A DNA stretch of 64,000 nt, taken from positions 878,001 to 942,000 of the forward strand of contig NZ_CP067124.1 of assembly GCF_028553725.1 (NCBI RefSeq), in the 5' to 3' direction. Below the pieces are notes generated by a model that was not told the origin of the DNA, did not search any database, and saw only the letters and a program-made list of their open reading frames with translations. Position 1 is the stretch's first letter, and every line of letters starts with the position of its first letter. This DNA is from Paracoccus alcaliphilus. GTDB taxonomy: Bacteria > Pseudomonadota > Alphaproteobacteria > Rhodobacterales > Rhodobacteraceae. Positions 33,890 through 42,433 of this stretch are shown piece by piece. The translations under genes and the position numbers were made by a program.

Positions 33890-36517
33890 ATGAATGCTGC
33901 CAGCACCGACAGGGACGAACAGGCCGAAGCGCTTGCCCGCATGGTCGCGGAATCCGATACCGGCGGGCGTAATCCCGCGGATCGCCCGTCGCGTCTTTTG
34001 CTGTTGATCGTGCCTCTGGCATGGTCGCTGTTCCAGCTGTGGTATGCCTCGCCGCTGCCCTATCGGCTGGGCATCGGCGTCTTCAATGCGACCGAGGCAC
34101 GGGCCATCCATCTGGCCTTCGCGGTGTTTCTGGTCTTTACCGCCTATCCCGCCTTTGCGCGTTCCCCACGGGAACGGATCCCGCTGCTGGACTGGGGTCT
34201 GGCGCTGGCCGGGGCGTTCTGCGCCGGATATCTGTTCCTGTATCAGACCGAAGTCGCCCGCAGGCCGGGCCTGCCCACGACGATGGATCTGGTCGTCGCC
34301 GTGGCCGGGATGCTGTTCTTGATGGAGGCCGCGCGGCGCTCTCTGGGGATCGCGCTGCCCATCGTTGCCAGTCTGTTTCTGGCCTATGCCTTCCTTGGGC
34401 CGCATCTGCCGGGGCTGCTGGCGCATCGCGGCGCATCGCTGTCGCGGGCGGCGTCGCAATACTGGCTGACGACCGAGGGTGTCTTTGGCGTCGCCCTTGG
34501 TGTCTCGACCAGTTTCGTCTTTCTGTTCGTGCTGTTCGGCGCGCTTCTGGAACGCGCGGGGGCGGGCAATTACTTCATCAAGGTCGCTTTCGGCCTTCTG
34601 GGCCACCTGCGCGGCGGTCCGGCCAAGGCCGCCGTTCTGGGCTCGGCCGCGACCGGGCTGATCTCGGGGTCTTCGGTGGCCAATGTGGTCACCACCGGCA
34701 CCTTCACCATCCCGCTGATGAAGCGCACGGGTTATCCTGCGGTCAAGGCGGGCGCCATCGAGGTGTCGGCCTCGGTCAACGGGCAGATTCTGCCTCCGGT
34801 CATGGGCGCGGCGGCCTTCCTGATCGCCGAATATGTCGGCATCGCCTATTCCGAGGTGGTCAAGCACGCCATCATCCCGGCGCTGCTGACCTATCTGTCG
34901 CTGTTCTATGTCGTCGATATCGAGGCGCGGAAATACCGCCTGACCGGCCTGCCGCGCGTGCGGCGCAGGTCGGGGGCGGTCAGCCTTGCCATCGGTGGCA
35001 TGACGATCTCCGGTTTCATCCTGTTCAGCGCCGCGATCTATTACGGGCTGGGCTGGACCCGCAGCGTCTTTGGTGCGGGCGCCACCTGGGCCGTCGCGGT
35101 CGGCACGCTGGCGATCTATGTCGCCTCGATCGCCGTGCGCGCGCGCTTTCCCGATCTGGAAGAGGACGACCCCGAAAAACTGGCCGAGGGCCTGCCCGAT
35201 GCCGCGAAAATTGCCCCGGCGGGCATCCATTACGCGCTGCCGGTCTTCATCCTTGTCTGGTGCCTGATGGTCGAGGAACTGTCGCCGGGCCTTTCGGCCT
35301 TCTATGGCACCTGCGCGCTGCTGTTCCTGGTGGCGACGCAACATTCGCTGATCGCGTTGTTCCGGGGTGAATCCGACTGGATCGCGCCGCTGAAGGCCGG
35401 GTTCGTCGATGTGGTCGAAGGGCTGGCCACCGGCGCACGCAACATGATCGGCATCGGCATCGCCACCGCCGCGGCGGGGATCGTCGTCGGCACCGTGGCG
35501 CTGACCGGTATCGGGCTGGTGCTGGCGGAACTGGTGATCTCGGCCTCGGGCGGCAATCTGCTGATCATGCTGCTGATGACGGCGGTGATCTGCATGGTCG
35601 TCGGGCTGGGCATGCCGACCACGGCGAACTATGTCGTGGTGGCGACACTGCTGGCCCCGGTCATCGTCGAGGTCGCGACGCTGAACGGTCTGGCCGTGGC
35701 GCTGGTCGCGGTGCATCTTTATGTCTTCTATTTCGGGCTGATGGCGGATGTGACGCCGCCGGTGGGGCTGGCGTCCTTCGCGGCCTCGGCGATTTCGCGC
35801 GCCGATCCGGTGATGACCGGGGTGCAGGCCTTCCGCTATGAGATGCGTACGGCGATCCTGCCGCTGATCTTCATCTATAACCAGCAATTGCTGTTGATCG
35901 GCGTGGGCAGTTGGGCACATCTGATCATCGTCGTGCTGGGGTCGCTGATCGCGATGCTGGCCTTCGTGTCGGTCACACAGGGCGTCTTCGTCACCCGCAG
36001 CCGGATCTGGGAATCGGCGGTGCTGCTGTTTGCCTGCTTCATGATGTTCCGCCCCGGCTACTTCATGGACCGGATCGAGGACCCCTATCTGGACCAGCCC
36101 GCCGCCGATATCGTCACCATGGCCGAGGCCGTGCCCGCGGGCGGGTTCCTGCGCTTCGAGGTCGAGGGGATGGACCTGTCGGGCAACGACTATACCCGGC
36201 TGGCGCAACTGCCGATGGGCGAAGCCGGGCGTCCGGGGGCCGAGCGTCTGAACGCCGCCGGTGTCCAGATCACCGAATTCGGCGGTCAGGTGCAGGTGAT
36301 GAATGTCTCGTTCCGCAGTCAGGCCGACCGGCTGGGGCTGGAGGCCGGGCAGAACGTCACCCGCGTCCTGCAACCCAATACCGACCGCATGACCGCCGAA
36401 TGGATGTATATCCCGGCGCTGCTGCTGATCGGGCTGATCGGGCTGCTGCAATGGCGTCGCCGCGACTGGGACCAGCCCGGCATGCCCACCGCGTCCGAAC
36501 GTCGCCGCGCGGCCTGA
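33890..36517 (+). CDS. Fused TRAP transporter permease (DctQM-type) with C-terminal DUF3394 domain
   Basis: The 875-residue membrane protein fuses the small (DctQ-like, about 35-190) and large (DctM-like, about 190-690) TRAP subunits, as normal for TAXI systems. It shows GSAATGLISGSSVANVVTTGTFTIPLMKRTGY and GLGMPTTANYVVVATLLAPV. The last 150 or so residues form the DUF3394-type extension, including a PDZ-like stretch (NVSFRSQADRLGLEAGQNVTRVLQP), and a final transmembrane helix. It imports the compound bound by the TAXI protein using the ion gradient. Confidence 0.9.
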   Translation: MNAASTDRDEQAEALARMVAESDTGGRNPADRPSRLLLLIVPLAWSLFQLWYASPLPYRLGIGVFNATEARAIHLAFAVFLVFTAYPAFARSPRERIPLLDWGLALAGAFCAGYLFLYQTEVARRPGLPTTMDLVVAVAGMLFLMEAARRSLGIALPIVASLFLAYAFLGPHLPGLLAHRGASLSRAASQYWLTTEGVFGVALGVSTSFVFLFVLFGALLERAGAGNYFIKVAFGLLGHLRGGPAKAAVLGSAATGLISGSSVANVVTTGTFTIPLMKRTGYPAVKAGAIEVSASVNGQILPPVMGAAAFLIAEYVGIAYSEVVKHAIIPALLTYLSLFYVVDIEARKYRLTGLPRVRRRSGAVSLAIGGMTISGFILFSAAIYYGLGWTRSVFGAGATWAVAVGTLAIYVASIAVRARFPDLEEDDPEKLAEGLPDAAKIAPAGIHYALPVFILVWCLMVEELSPGLSAFYGTCALLFLVATQHSLIALFRGESDWIAPLKAGFVDVVEGLATGARNMIGIGIATAAAGIVVGTVALTGIGLVLAELVISASGGNLLIMLLMTAVICMVVGLGMPTTANYVVVATLLAPVIVEVATLNGLAVALVAVHLYVFYFGLMADVTPPVGLASFAASAISRADPVMTGVQAFRYEMRTAILPLIFIYNQQLLLIGVGSWAHLIIVVLGSLIAMLAFVSVTQGVFVTRSRIWESAVLLFACFMMFRPGYFMDRIEDPYLDQPAADIVTMAEAVPAGGFLRFEVEGMDLSGNDYTRLAQLPMGEAGRPGAERLNAAGVQITEFGGQVQVMNVSFRSQADRLGLEAGQNVTRVLQPNTDRMTAEWMYIPALLLIGLIGLLQWRRRDWDQPGMPTASERRRAA

Positions 36518-36523
36518 TACCTG

Positions 36524-36554
36524 CCCCGCCGGACCCTTTTGGGGTCCGGCGGGG
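36524..36554 (+). terminator. Terminator-like hairpin after the TRAP permease
   Basis: A perfect 13-bp stem (CCCCGCCGGACCC and its complement) with a 5-nt loop TTTTG begins 6 bp after the permease stop. There is no following T-run, so termination may be weak or factor-dependent. Confidence 0.7.
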
Positions 36555-36626
36555 ACATCAGCCCAAAGACCTATTTTCCCAAGGCGATCCTTGCGGCGTC
36601 GGGGTTTGCCGCCCCAGAATGGCGCA

Positions 36627-37466
36627 ATGAAGATACCCTCGATCCGCTGCCTTGCCCTTGCCCTGCTGACCGCCCTGCCTGCGATGGCCGGGGAAAGCGC
36701 CCTGACGCTGGATCGCGGCATCGCCGCCACGCTCAGCATGCCCGAGGGCGACGGCCCCTTTCCCGCCGTTCTGCTGCTGCACGGCCTCGGCTCGACCCGC
36801 AACGAGATCGGCAATATCTATGTGGACAAGGCCGAGGCGCTGGCCGCGAATGGCATCGCCTCGCTGAGGTTCGATTTCCGCGGTTTTGGCAAATCCGACG
36901 GGGATACGGGCGAATTCACGCTGGACCGGCAGAACGCTGATGCGCTGATCGCGCTGGAGGCATTGCAGGACATTGACGGCGTGGATCCCGAACGGATCGG
37001 CGTGCTGGGCTTTTCCTTCGGTGCCGGCGCCGCGATCGAGCTGGCCGCCGCCCAGCCGCAGGCCGTCAAATCGGTGGTGGTCTGGTCCCCCATCGGCGAT
37101 TACGCCGCCGACATGCTGGACAGCCTTGGCCAGAAGGTCTTTGATCGCGCGGCCGAAGACGGCATCGTCGGGCTGAACCTTGGCTGGCGCACCATGGCGC
37201 TGAAACAGGACTTCTTCGACAGCCTGTTCACCCACGACCTCTATGCGGCGCTGACGGAATATCCAGGCCCGTTCATGACCATCAACGGCGCAGATGATTT
37301 CTATCTCAAATATGCCGAACGCCTTCGGGACGCCGCCGCAGGCACCGACAAGAAGGGAATGGTGATCGACGATGCCGATCACGTCTTTCACGTCTATACC
37401 CCCAGCAAATCCGTCGCGAGCCAGGTGATTGAGCTGACCCTGGACCGGTTCGAGGAAACGCTGTAG
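36627..37466 (+). CDS. Secreted alpha/beta hydrolase
   Basis: Starting at MKIPSIRCLALALL the product is 279 residues with a signal peptide (cleavage after PAMA-GE). It has an oxyanion-hole HGLGSTRNE, the nucleophile elbow GFSFGAGA (Ser near 134), an acid loop in INGADDFYLK and the catalytic His in DADHVFHVY. It resembles periplasmic dienelactone-hydrolase/cinnamoyl-esterase-like enzymes. No operon partner is evident; it stands between the TRAP terminator and the ABC exporter. Confidence 0.78.
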   Translation: MKIPSIRCLALALLTALPAMAGESALTLDRGIAATLSMPEGDGPFPAVLLLHGLGSTRNEIGNIYVDKAEALAANGIASLRFDFRGFGKSDGDTGEFTLDRQNADALIALEALQDIDGVDPERIGVLGFSFGAGAAIELAAAQPQAVKSVVVWSPIGDYAADMLDSLGQKVFDRAAEDGIVGLNLGWRTMALKQDFFDSLFTHDLYAALTEYPGPFMTINGADDFYLKYAERLRDAAAGTDKKGMVIDDADHVFHVYTPSKSVASQVIELTLDRFEETL

Positions 37467-37710
37467 GCAAGAGATCGGCCCGCCGATCCATGAGGTTCGG
37501 CCCTGCCGTTTCGCCCCCTTTGGTGCCGCAATGGAGGTACCCTGAGGTCTGGCTCCATAATGACGGTGTGCGCTGTGGGGTCGTGGTCAAGAATATCTGA
37601 CCCTCATCCAGCAGAGAACGTGACTTTGTGAGGGGAACGGTTGCCCCGGACCTTTTCTTTGCTATGTCAAAGCGGCAGAGTGCCCAACGACAATTGGAGC
37701 GGAGCGTCCA

Positions 37711-39507
37711 GTGATCGACGTATATAAAAAAATCCTTTTACTGCTTGACGCCCGCGAACGGCGGCAGTTCTGGCTGCTGACCATATTGATGGTCCTGGTC
37801 GCGCTGGTCGAGGTGGCAGGTATCTCGGCAGTGCTGGTTCTGCTCAACATGCTCGCAGATCCCGCGATCATTTCGGACAGCCGGGCTCTGTCTGCTGTTC
37901 AGGATATGCTCGGCTATGAAAGCCTCTTTTCCTTTCAGATCGCGATGGCTGTCGCTGTAACGGCGGTCGTGGTCTTCGGACTGGTGGTCAAGGCCGTGGG
38001 CAGCTATGCGCTGATCCGCTTTTCGGCCATGCGCGGCTATACGATCTCCAGTCAGCTGCTGGGGGCCTATCTGCACCAGCCCTATACCTGGTTTCTGGAA
38101 CGCAACAGTGCCGATGTCGGCAAGAATGTCCTGAACGAAACCGACAGCCTTGTGGGGCGGGTGATTTCTCCGGCGCTGCGGTTGATCGCCAATGTCTTTC
38201 TGGTGGTGGCGATCGTGGGGTTCCTGCTTCTCGTCGATCCGCTGGTGACAATCATGTCCGCAGGAATTCTGGGCGGCAGCTATGCGCTCATCTATCTGCA
38301 TCTGCGCGAAAAGCTTCGCCATGCCGGCACCGATCTGATGCAGACCTTCGGAGAGCGCTTCCGCGTGTCGCAGGAGGCCATGGGAGGCATCAAGGACGTC
38401 AAGCTTCTCGGGCTCGAGGAAAACTATACCGGGGTTTACAGGGCAGCGGCCTATCGTGGCGCGCGTACCGTCGCGACTCTTGGGGTGATGTCCGAGTTGC
38501 CGCGCTTCGTGCTTGAGGCGATCACGTTTGGCACCTTGCTGACAGTGATTTTCATACTTTTGCTGCGCAGCGATGGTAATATCGTCGATATCGTCCCCAC
38601 TCTGGGTGTTTTCGCCTTTTCGGTCATGCGGCTTTTGCCGGCCTTGCAACAGATCTATCACGGCCTGGCGACCATGCGTGGCGGCAAGGCGGTACTCGAT
38701 ACACTGGTGGGCGATTACGCCGAGGCTGGACGCACCCAGCAACCTTATTCGACAGCGCAAGACCAGCTGCATCTGAAGCACGATCTTGAGTTGTCGCAGG
38801 TGCATTTTACCTATGCCACCGCCACGCGCCCGGCACTGTCCGGACTGGACCTGAAGATATCCGCCCGTACGACCGTGGGTATTGTAGGCGGTACCGGAGC
38901 AGGCAAGACCACGCTGATCGACCTGATCCTGGGCCTTCTGGTACCGGATGAAGGTGAGATCCGCGTTGACGGCATATCCGTCACTTCCGAAAACCGACGC
39001 GGCTGGCAACAGACCCTCGGCTATGTTCCGCAGTCGATTTTCCTGTCCGACGACGATATCGCGGGCAATATCGCCTTTGGTGTCCCAAAGGACCGGATCG
39101 ACATGGCGGCGATTGAACGCGCTGCCCGGGCGGCCGCGCTGCATGATTTCGTCGTCTCGGATCTGCCGCAGGGCTATGCCACGCTTGTGGGGGAACGCGG
39201 TGTCCGGCTGTCCGGAGGCCAGCGCCAGCGCATCGGTATTGCCCGCGCACTCTATCGCGATCCGTCGCTGCTGATCATGGATGAGGCGACATCGGCGCTC
39301 GACAACATCACCGAACGGGTGGTGATGGAGGCGGTGCAGAACATTCGCGGCGACAAGACCGTTATCCTGATCGCCCATCGGTTAAGTACGGTTCGCAATT
39401 GCGATATGATTTTCCTGATGGAGCATGGGCAACTGGCGGCCCAGGGCACCTATGACGAACTCGTGGCCGGAAACGAGACCTTCCGCCGGATGGCGTCTGG
39501 ACACTGA
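37711..39507 (+). CDS. ABC exporter (fused membrane and ATPase domains)
   Basis: The 598-residue half-transporter starts at GTG (GGAGCGGAG upstream). It has six transmembrane helices (about 20-320) and a C-terminal ATPase: Walker A GGTGAGKTT (about 392-400), signature LSGGQRQRIGIARAL, Walker B LLIMDEATSALDN and switch IAHRLSTV. It resembles MsbA/PglK-type flippases for lipids or lipid-linked glycans more than peptide exporters, since there is no peptidase domain. The 2-oxoglutarate oxygenase gene follows in the same direction. Confidence 0.88.
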   Translation: MIDVYKKILLLLDARERRQFWLLTILMVLVALVEVAGISAVLVLLNMLADPAIISDSRALSAVQDMLGYESLFSFQIAMAVAVTAVVVFGLVVKAVGSYALIRFSAMRGYTISSQLLGAYLHQPYTWFLERNSADVGKNVLNETDSLVGRVISPALRLIANVFLVVAIVGFLLLVDPLVTIMSAGILGGSYALIYLHLREKLRHAGTDLMQTFGERFRVSQEAMGGIKDVKLLGLEENYTGVYRAAAYRGARTVATLGVMSELPRFVLEAITFGTLLTVIFILLLRSDGNIVDIVPTLGVFAFSVMRLLPALQQIYHGLATMRGGKAVLDTLVGDYAEAGRTQQPYSTAQDQLHLKHDLELSQVHFTYATATRPALSGLDLKISARTTVGIVGGTGAGKTTLIDLILGLLVPDEGEIRVDGISVTSENRRGWQQTLGYVPQSIFLSDDDIAGNIAFGVPKDRIDMAAIERAARAAALHDFVVSDLPQGYATLVGERGVRLSGGQRQRIGIARALYRDPSLLIMDEATSALDNITERVVMEAVQNIRGDKTVILIAHRLSTVRNCDMIFLMEHGQLAAQGTYDELVAGNETFRRMASGH

Positions 39508-39631
39508 CCGGGATGGCCGATGGGGCCCGGCACCGCGCCTGTCCCAAAACGAGGCTTGAAATTTTCATTGTCCCGCGATCTGATCTGCGCGGTATGCGGG
39601 ATCTTCGCATACTGTCGTTACGAGGATTCCC

Positions 39632-40471
39632 ATGTCTGCACCTGTTCTTCCCATTGATCCGGAAACGCTGTTGCTGCCGATCGACGCCGCGCGAGAGGCT
39701 GGGCGCGCCGCCGCAGAGAGCTATCGGGCGCGTAATCCCTATCCACATGGATGTTTTGACAACTTCATGCCGCCCGAGATACTTGATCGCGTTCGCAACG
39801 AACTGCGTGAGCTGCCCGAGGCGGAAACCTTCTTCAACCGCCCGCAAGAGAAGCTGAAGACCAGCTATATGCCCGAGAGGCTGCAACCCTATACCCGCAG
39901 CCTGTTTCACACGCTGAACTCTCGCGCATTCCTTGCCTTCCTTGAGGAACTGACCGGAATCGACGGTCTGATTCCAGATCCTTATTACAGCGGCGGTGGT
40001 ATCCATGTGGTCGCAAATGGTGGTCATCTCGATATCCACGCCGACTTCAATCACAACCGGAAGCTGAACCTGGAACGCCGGATCAATATCCTGATCTATC
40101 TCAATCAGGACTGGCGTGAAGAATGGGGTGGTTCGTTCGAGGTCTGGCATACCGACATGAGCGCCAAGGCTGCAAGCTTCGTGCCGATCTTCAACCGCAT
40201 GGTCTGCTTCAATACCGGATCCGACACCTGGCACGGCAATCCGGGGACGGTGGCCAATCCCAACGGCGATCCACGCATGTCGATCGCGCTTTACTACTAC
40301 ACCGCCACTTGGGACACGACGCGCAAGGCGCATTCAACCTTGTTCAAGCCACGCCCCGGCACCTCTGATCAGGAAGATCGGCAGGAGGCCCGCCACGCCG
40401 TGTTGCAAAACGTGCTGCCGCCCTTTGTCTATCGGCGCGTAGGACACCGTCTGCGTCGCCTGGGGATCTGA
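39632..40471 (+). CDS. 2-Oxoglutarate/Fe(II)-dependent oxygenase (prolyl-hydroxylase-like)
   Basis: The 279-residue protein has the double-stranded beta-helix iron site: HADFNHN (His and Asp near 135 and 137), distal His in TGSDTWHGNPGTV (about 200) and the 2-oxoglutarate-binding Arg in DPRMSIALYYYT. The closest layout I recognise is the prolyl 4-hydroxylase / Tpa1-like group, with conserved CFDNFMPPEILDRVRNEL at the N-terminus. It lies 124 bp after the ABC exporter and is followed by a good terminator. It may modify a molecule handled by that exporter, but this is inference. Confidence 0.82.
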   Translation: MSAPVLPIDPETLLLPIDAAREAGRAAAESYRARNPYPHGCFDNFMPPEILDRVRNELRELPEAETFFNRPQEKLKTSYMPERLQPYTRSLFHTLNSRAFLAFLEELTGIDGLIPDPYYSGGGIHVVANGGHLDIHADFNHNRKLNLERRINILIYLNQDWREEWGGSFEVWHTDMSAKAASFVPIFNRMVCFNTGSDTWHGNPGTVANPNGDPRMSIALYYYTATWDTTRKAHSTLFKPRPGTSDQEDRQEARHAVLQNVLPPFVYRRVGHRLRRLGI

Positions 40472-40507
40472 CGCCTCCGCTTCGGCAAAGCGGCGTAAGA
40501 AGGTTTG

Positions 40508-40545
40508 CCATCTGTTCCCGATCGTCTCGGGCAACAGATGGTTTT
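40508..40545 (+). terminator. Intrinsic terminator after the oxygenase gene
   Basis: CCATCTGTTCCCGA pairs with TCGGGCAACAGATGG (one bulged C), followed by TTTT. It ends the ABC exporter / oxygenase transcript just before an IS remnant. Confidence 0.85.
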
Positions 40546-40550
40546 CCGCA

Positions 40551-41165
40551 GGCTCTGTTTCACAAATGGCCTGCTGGGGCTCACTGCGCGAACCCGGGAT
40601 GGCAGGCGAGCCGCATGAGCCGACCGACGTCGCCAAGCTTTGGGGCCCGCACCCCGGCGAACTCCAACGAGGCGCTCAGGTGTCACGGTTCTCTGACGAT
40701 CCGGAGATGATCTGGGCGGTGGCGACCGGCAAGCGCGGACGGCAGCGCAGTTGCAGTGATGCTGCGATCCAGACCTGCCTGAGGATGAAAATGCTTGCGG
40801 CGAATGGGCGGGTTCGTCGAAAGCCTGCCACACCTGATCGGGCTGGAGTGGACCGTGCCCGACTTCAGCACGCTGAGCTGCCGTCGAAAATCCCTTCCGT
40901 CAACATCCCCTGTCGCAGCTCCATTGGCCCGCTGCACCCGCTGATCGACAGCACAGGCATCAAGGTCGAGGCAGAAGGCAAACGGAACGCGCGCAGGCAC
41001 GGCGGTCCGAAACGGCGCACTCGCCATTGTCCTCGGGCCAATGGCGGACAACGGCTCTCGGCGCAAGGCGCGCCTCGGGATCGACGAGCGAACACTGGAG
41101 ATCCGGGCCGGCGGCTCCAGCACCAGCCGCAAACCGCCCAGCCATGCACCATGCCCGAAGGCCAG
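40551..41165 (+). pseudogene. IS5-family (IS903-like group) transposase remnant
   Basis: Scattered frames preserve fragments of an IS5/IS903-type transposase: DDPEMIWAVATGKRGRQRSCSDAAIQTCLRMKML, VDRARLQHAELPSKIPSVNIPCRSSIGPLHPLIDSTGIKVEAEGKRNARRHGGPKRR. A plausible element end (GGCTCTGTTTCACAAATGG) starts at 40551. Several frameshifts and internal deletions separate the pieces, so it is an old remnant unrelated to the two larger IS5 copies. It abuts a truncated phosphatase gene and may have caused that truncation. Confidence 0.7.
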
Positions 41166-41174
41166 AACCGACCC

Positions 41175-41369
41175 CTACACGGCCAGAACGCGCTGGCGGA
41201 TACGCATGATCCGGGCCGTGAAATCGGCGAATGTCTCGCCCAGGGCCAGCCGGTTGACGGCCAGCGTGGCCATGTCCTGGTCGTCCAGTGCGATGTCGCG
41301 CTGGCCCTGCAAGCGGCCCTCGGCATTCCAGGGCGTACGGAAATGGCGGATGAACCAGAACTCGGCCAT
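41175..41369 (-). pseudogene. Histidine phosphatase (phosphoglycerate-mutase-like) fragment
   Basis: The 64-codon remnant begins with the family signature FWFIRHFRTPWNAEGRLQGQRDIALDD (catalytic RH near 8-9), then jumps to a segment like the later GESFAD motif (LALGETFADFTARIMRIRQRVL), so the middle is deleted. Its ATG overlaps the stop of the ABC ATPase gene (TGATG). The intact enzyme was therefore probably the last gene of the importer operon, fitting a phosphorylated substrate. Confidence 0.65.
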
Positions 41370-42433
41370 CAGTCTACCAGCAAAGGCGCGCTCTGGCTGT
41401 CGATGGACAGTGAGACCGGCGCGCCCTCATCGTAAGGCGGCAGGCCGAAGGAATGCAGCGTATCGACGATGATCTGCCCGTCGGGCGTTTCGACCAGATA
41501 GCGGATCTGACTGCCCAGAAACTCGCGATGCGTCACCTTGCCCGTGATTTCGCCGCCCGACGCAGCGATACGGATGTTCTGCGGGCGCAGCACGATGCGG
41601 TTCGCCCCTTCCAGCGGCGCGACGACGGGCAGGCGCTGGCCCGCCTCGGTCACGAAATCCGCGCCCTGCATCGCGCCCTTCAGGATATTCGCCGTGCCCA
41701 GAAACCCCGCGACAAAGGCATTCTCGGGGTGGTCGTAAAGCTGCTGGGGCGTGCCGATCTGCTGGATCACGCCCTTGTCCAGCACCGCCATCCGGTCCGA
41801 GGTGGTATTGGCTTCCTCCTGATCATGGGTCACGAAAATTGTCGTCAGACCCAGCTTGCGCTGCAACGCCAGCAATTCGCGCCGCATCTGGACCCGCAAG
41901 GCGGCATCAAGGTTCGACAAGGGTTCATCCAGCAGCAGCACCTGCGGCTCGATGGCAATGGTGCGGGCAAGGGCGACGCGCTGCTGCTGGCCGCCCGAAA
42001 GCTGCGCGGGCATCCGGTCGGCCAGGTGCAGCAGACCCACGGTTTCCAGCGCACGCTCGACCTTCGGGCCGATCTGGCGCGTGGGCATCCGGCGTTCCTC
42101 AAGCCCGAAGGCCACGTTGCGGCGCACCGACATATGCGGCCACAGCGCATAGGACTGGAACACCATGCCCACATTGCGCTTCCACGGCGGCAGCCGGGCA
42201 ATGTCGCGGTCGGCGATCAGGATGCGACCCTTCGGCACCGGCCCGAACCCCGCGATCGCCCGCAGCAGCGTCGATTTGCCCGAGCCAGAGGGACCAAGGA
42301 AGGCGAAGAACTCGCCCGGCTCGATCACCATGTCGATACCTTCCAGCACCTTGGTCTCGCCGAAGGACAGGTGCAGATCCTCGATACGGATTCCGGCTTT
42401 TGTCAGTGTCATCTGTGCTTCTCCGAAACTCAA
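41369..42433 (-). CDS. ABC importer ATP-binding protein (AfuC/FbpC type)
   Basis: The 354-residue ATPase has Walker A LGPSGSGKSTLL (about 48-59), signature LSGGQQQRVALARTIA, Walker B VLLLDEPLSNLDAALR and a C-terminal TOBE domain (IVLRPQNIRIAASGGEITGKVTHREFLGSQIRYLV). This is the class that energises ferric-iron, sugar-phosphate, spermidine and phosphonate importers. Its start overlaps the permease stop by 4 nt. The iron annotation commonly attached to this family should not be taken as the substrate; Actinobacillus AfuABC was shown to import sugar phosphates. Confidence 0.9.
   Translation of the reverse strand: MSFGEAQMTLTKAGIRIEDLHLSFGETKVLEGIDMVIEPGEFFAFLGPSGSGKSTLLRAIAGFGPVPKGRILIADRDIARLPPWKRNVGMVFQSYALWPHMSVRRNVAFGLEERRMPTRQIGPKVERALETVGLLHLADRMPAQLSGGQQQRVALARTIAIEPQVLLLDEPLSNLDAALRVQMRRELLALQRKLGLTTIFVTHDQEEANTTSDRMAVLDKGVIQQIGTPQQLYDHPENAFVAGFLGTANILKGAMQGADFVTEAGQRLPVVAPLEGANRIVLRPQNIRIAASGGEITGKVTHREFLGSQIRYLVETPDGQIIVDTLHSFGLPPYDEGAPVSLSIDSQSAPLLVD

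Noticed and set aside
31763..36814. Very long minus-strand open frame (over 1600 codons) opposite the aminotransferase-BKACE-TRAP genes
   Set aside because: It is antisense to several well-supported genes, has His/Gln/Arg-rich low-complexity composition typical of the complement of GC-rich coding DNA, and matches no family.
37467..37710. Possible small RNA or short gene between the secreted hydrolase and the ABC exporter
   Set aside because: Only a short ATCGGC/GCCGAT inverted repeat is visible; there is no promoter-terminator pair or convincing ORF.
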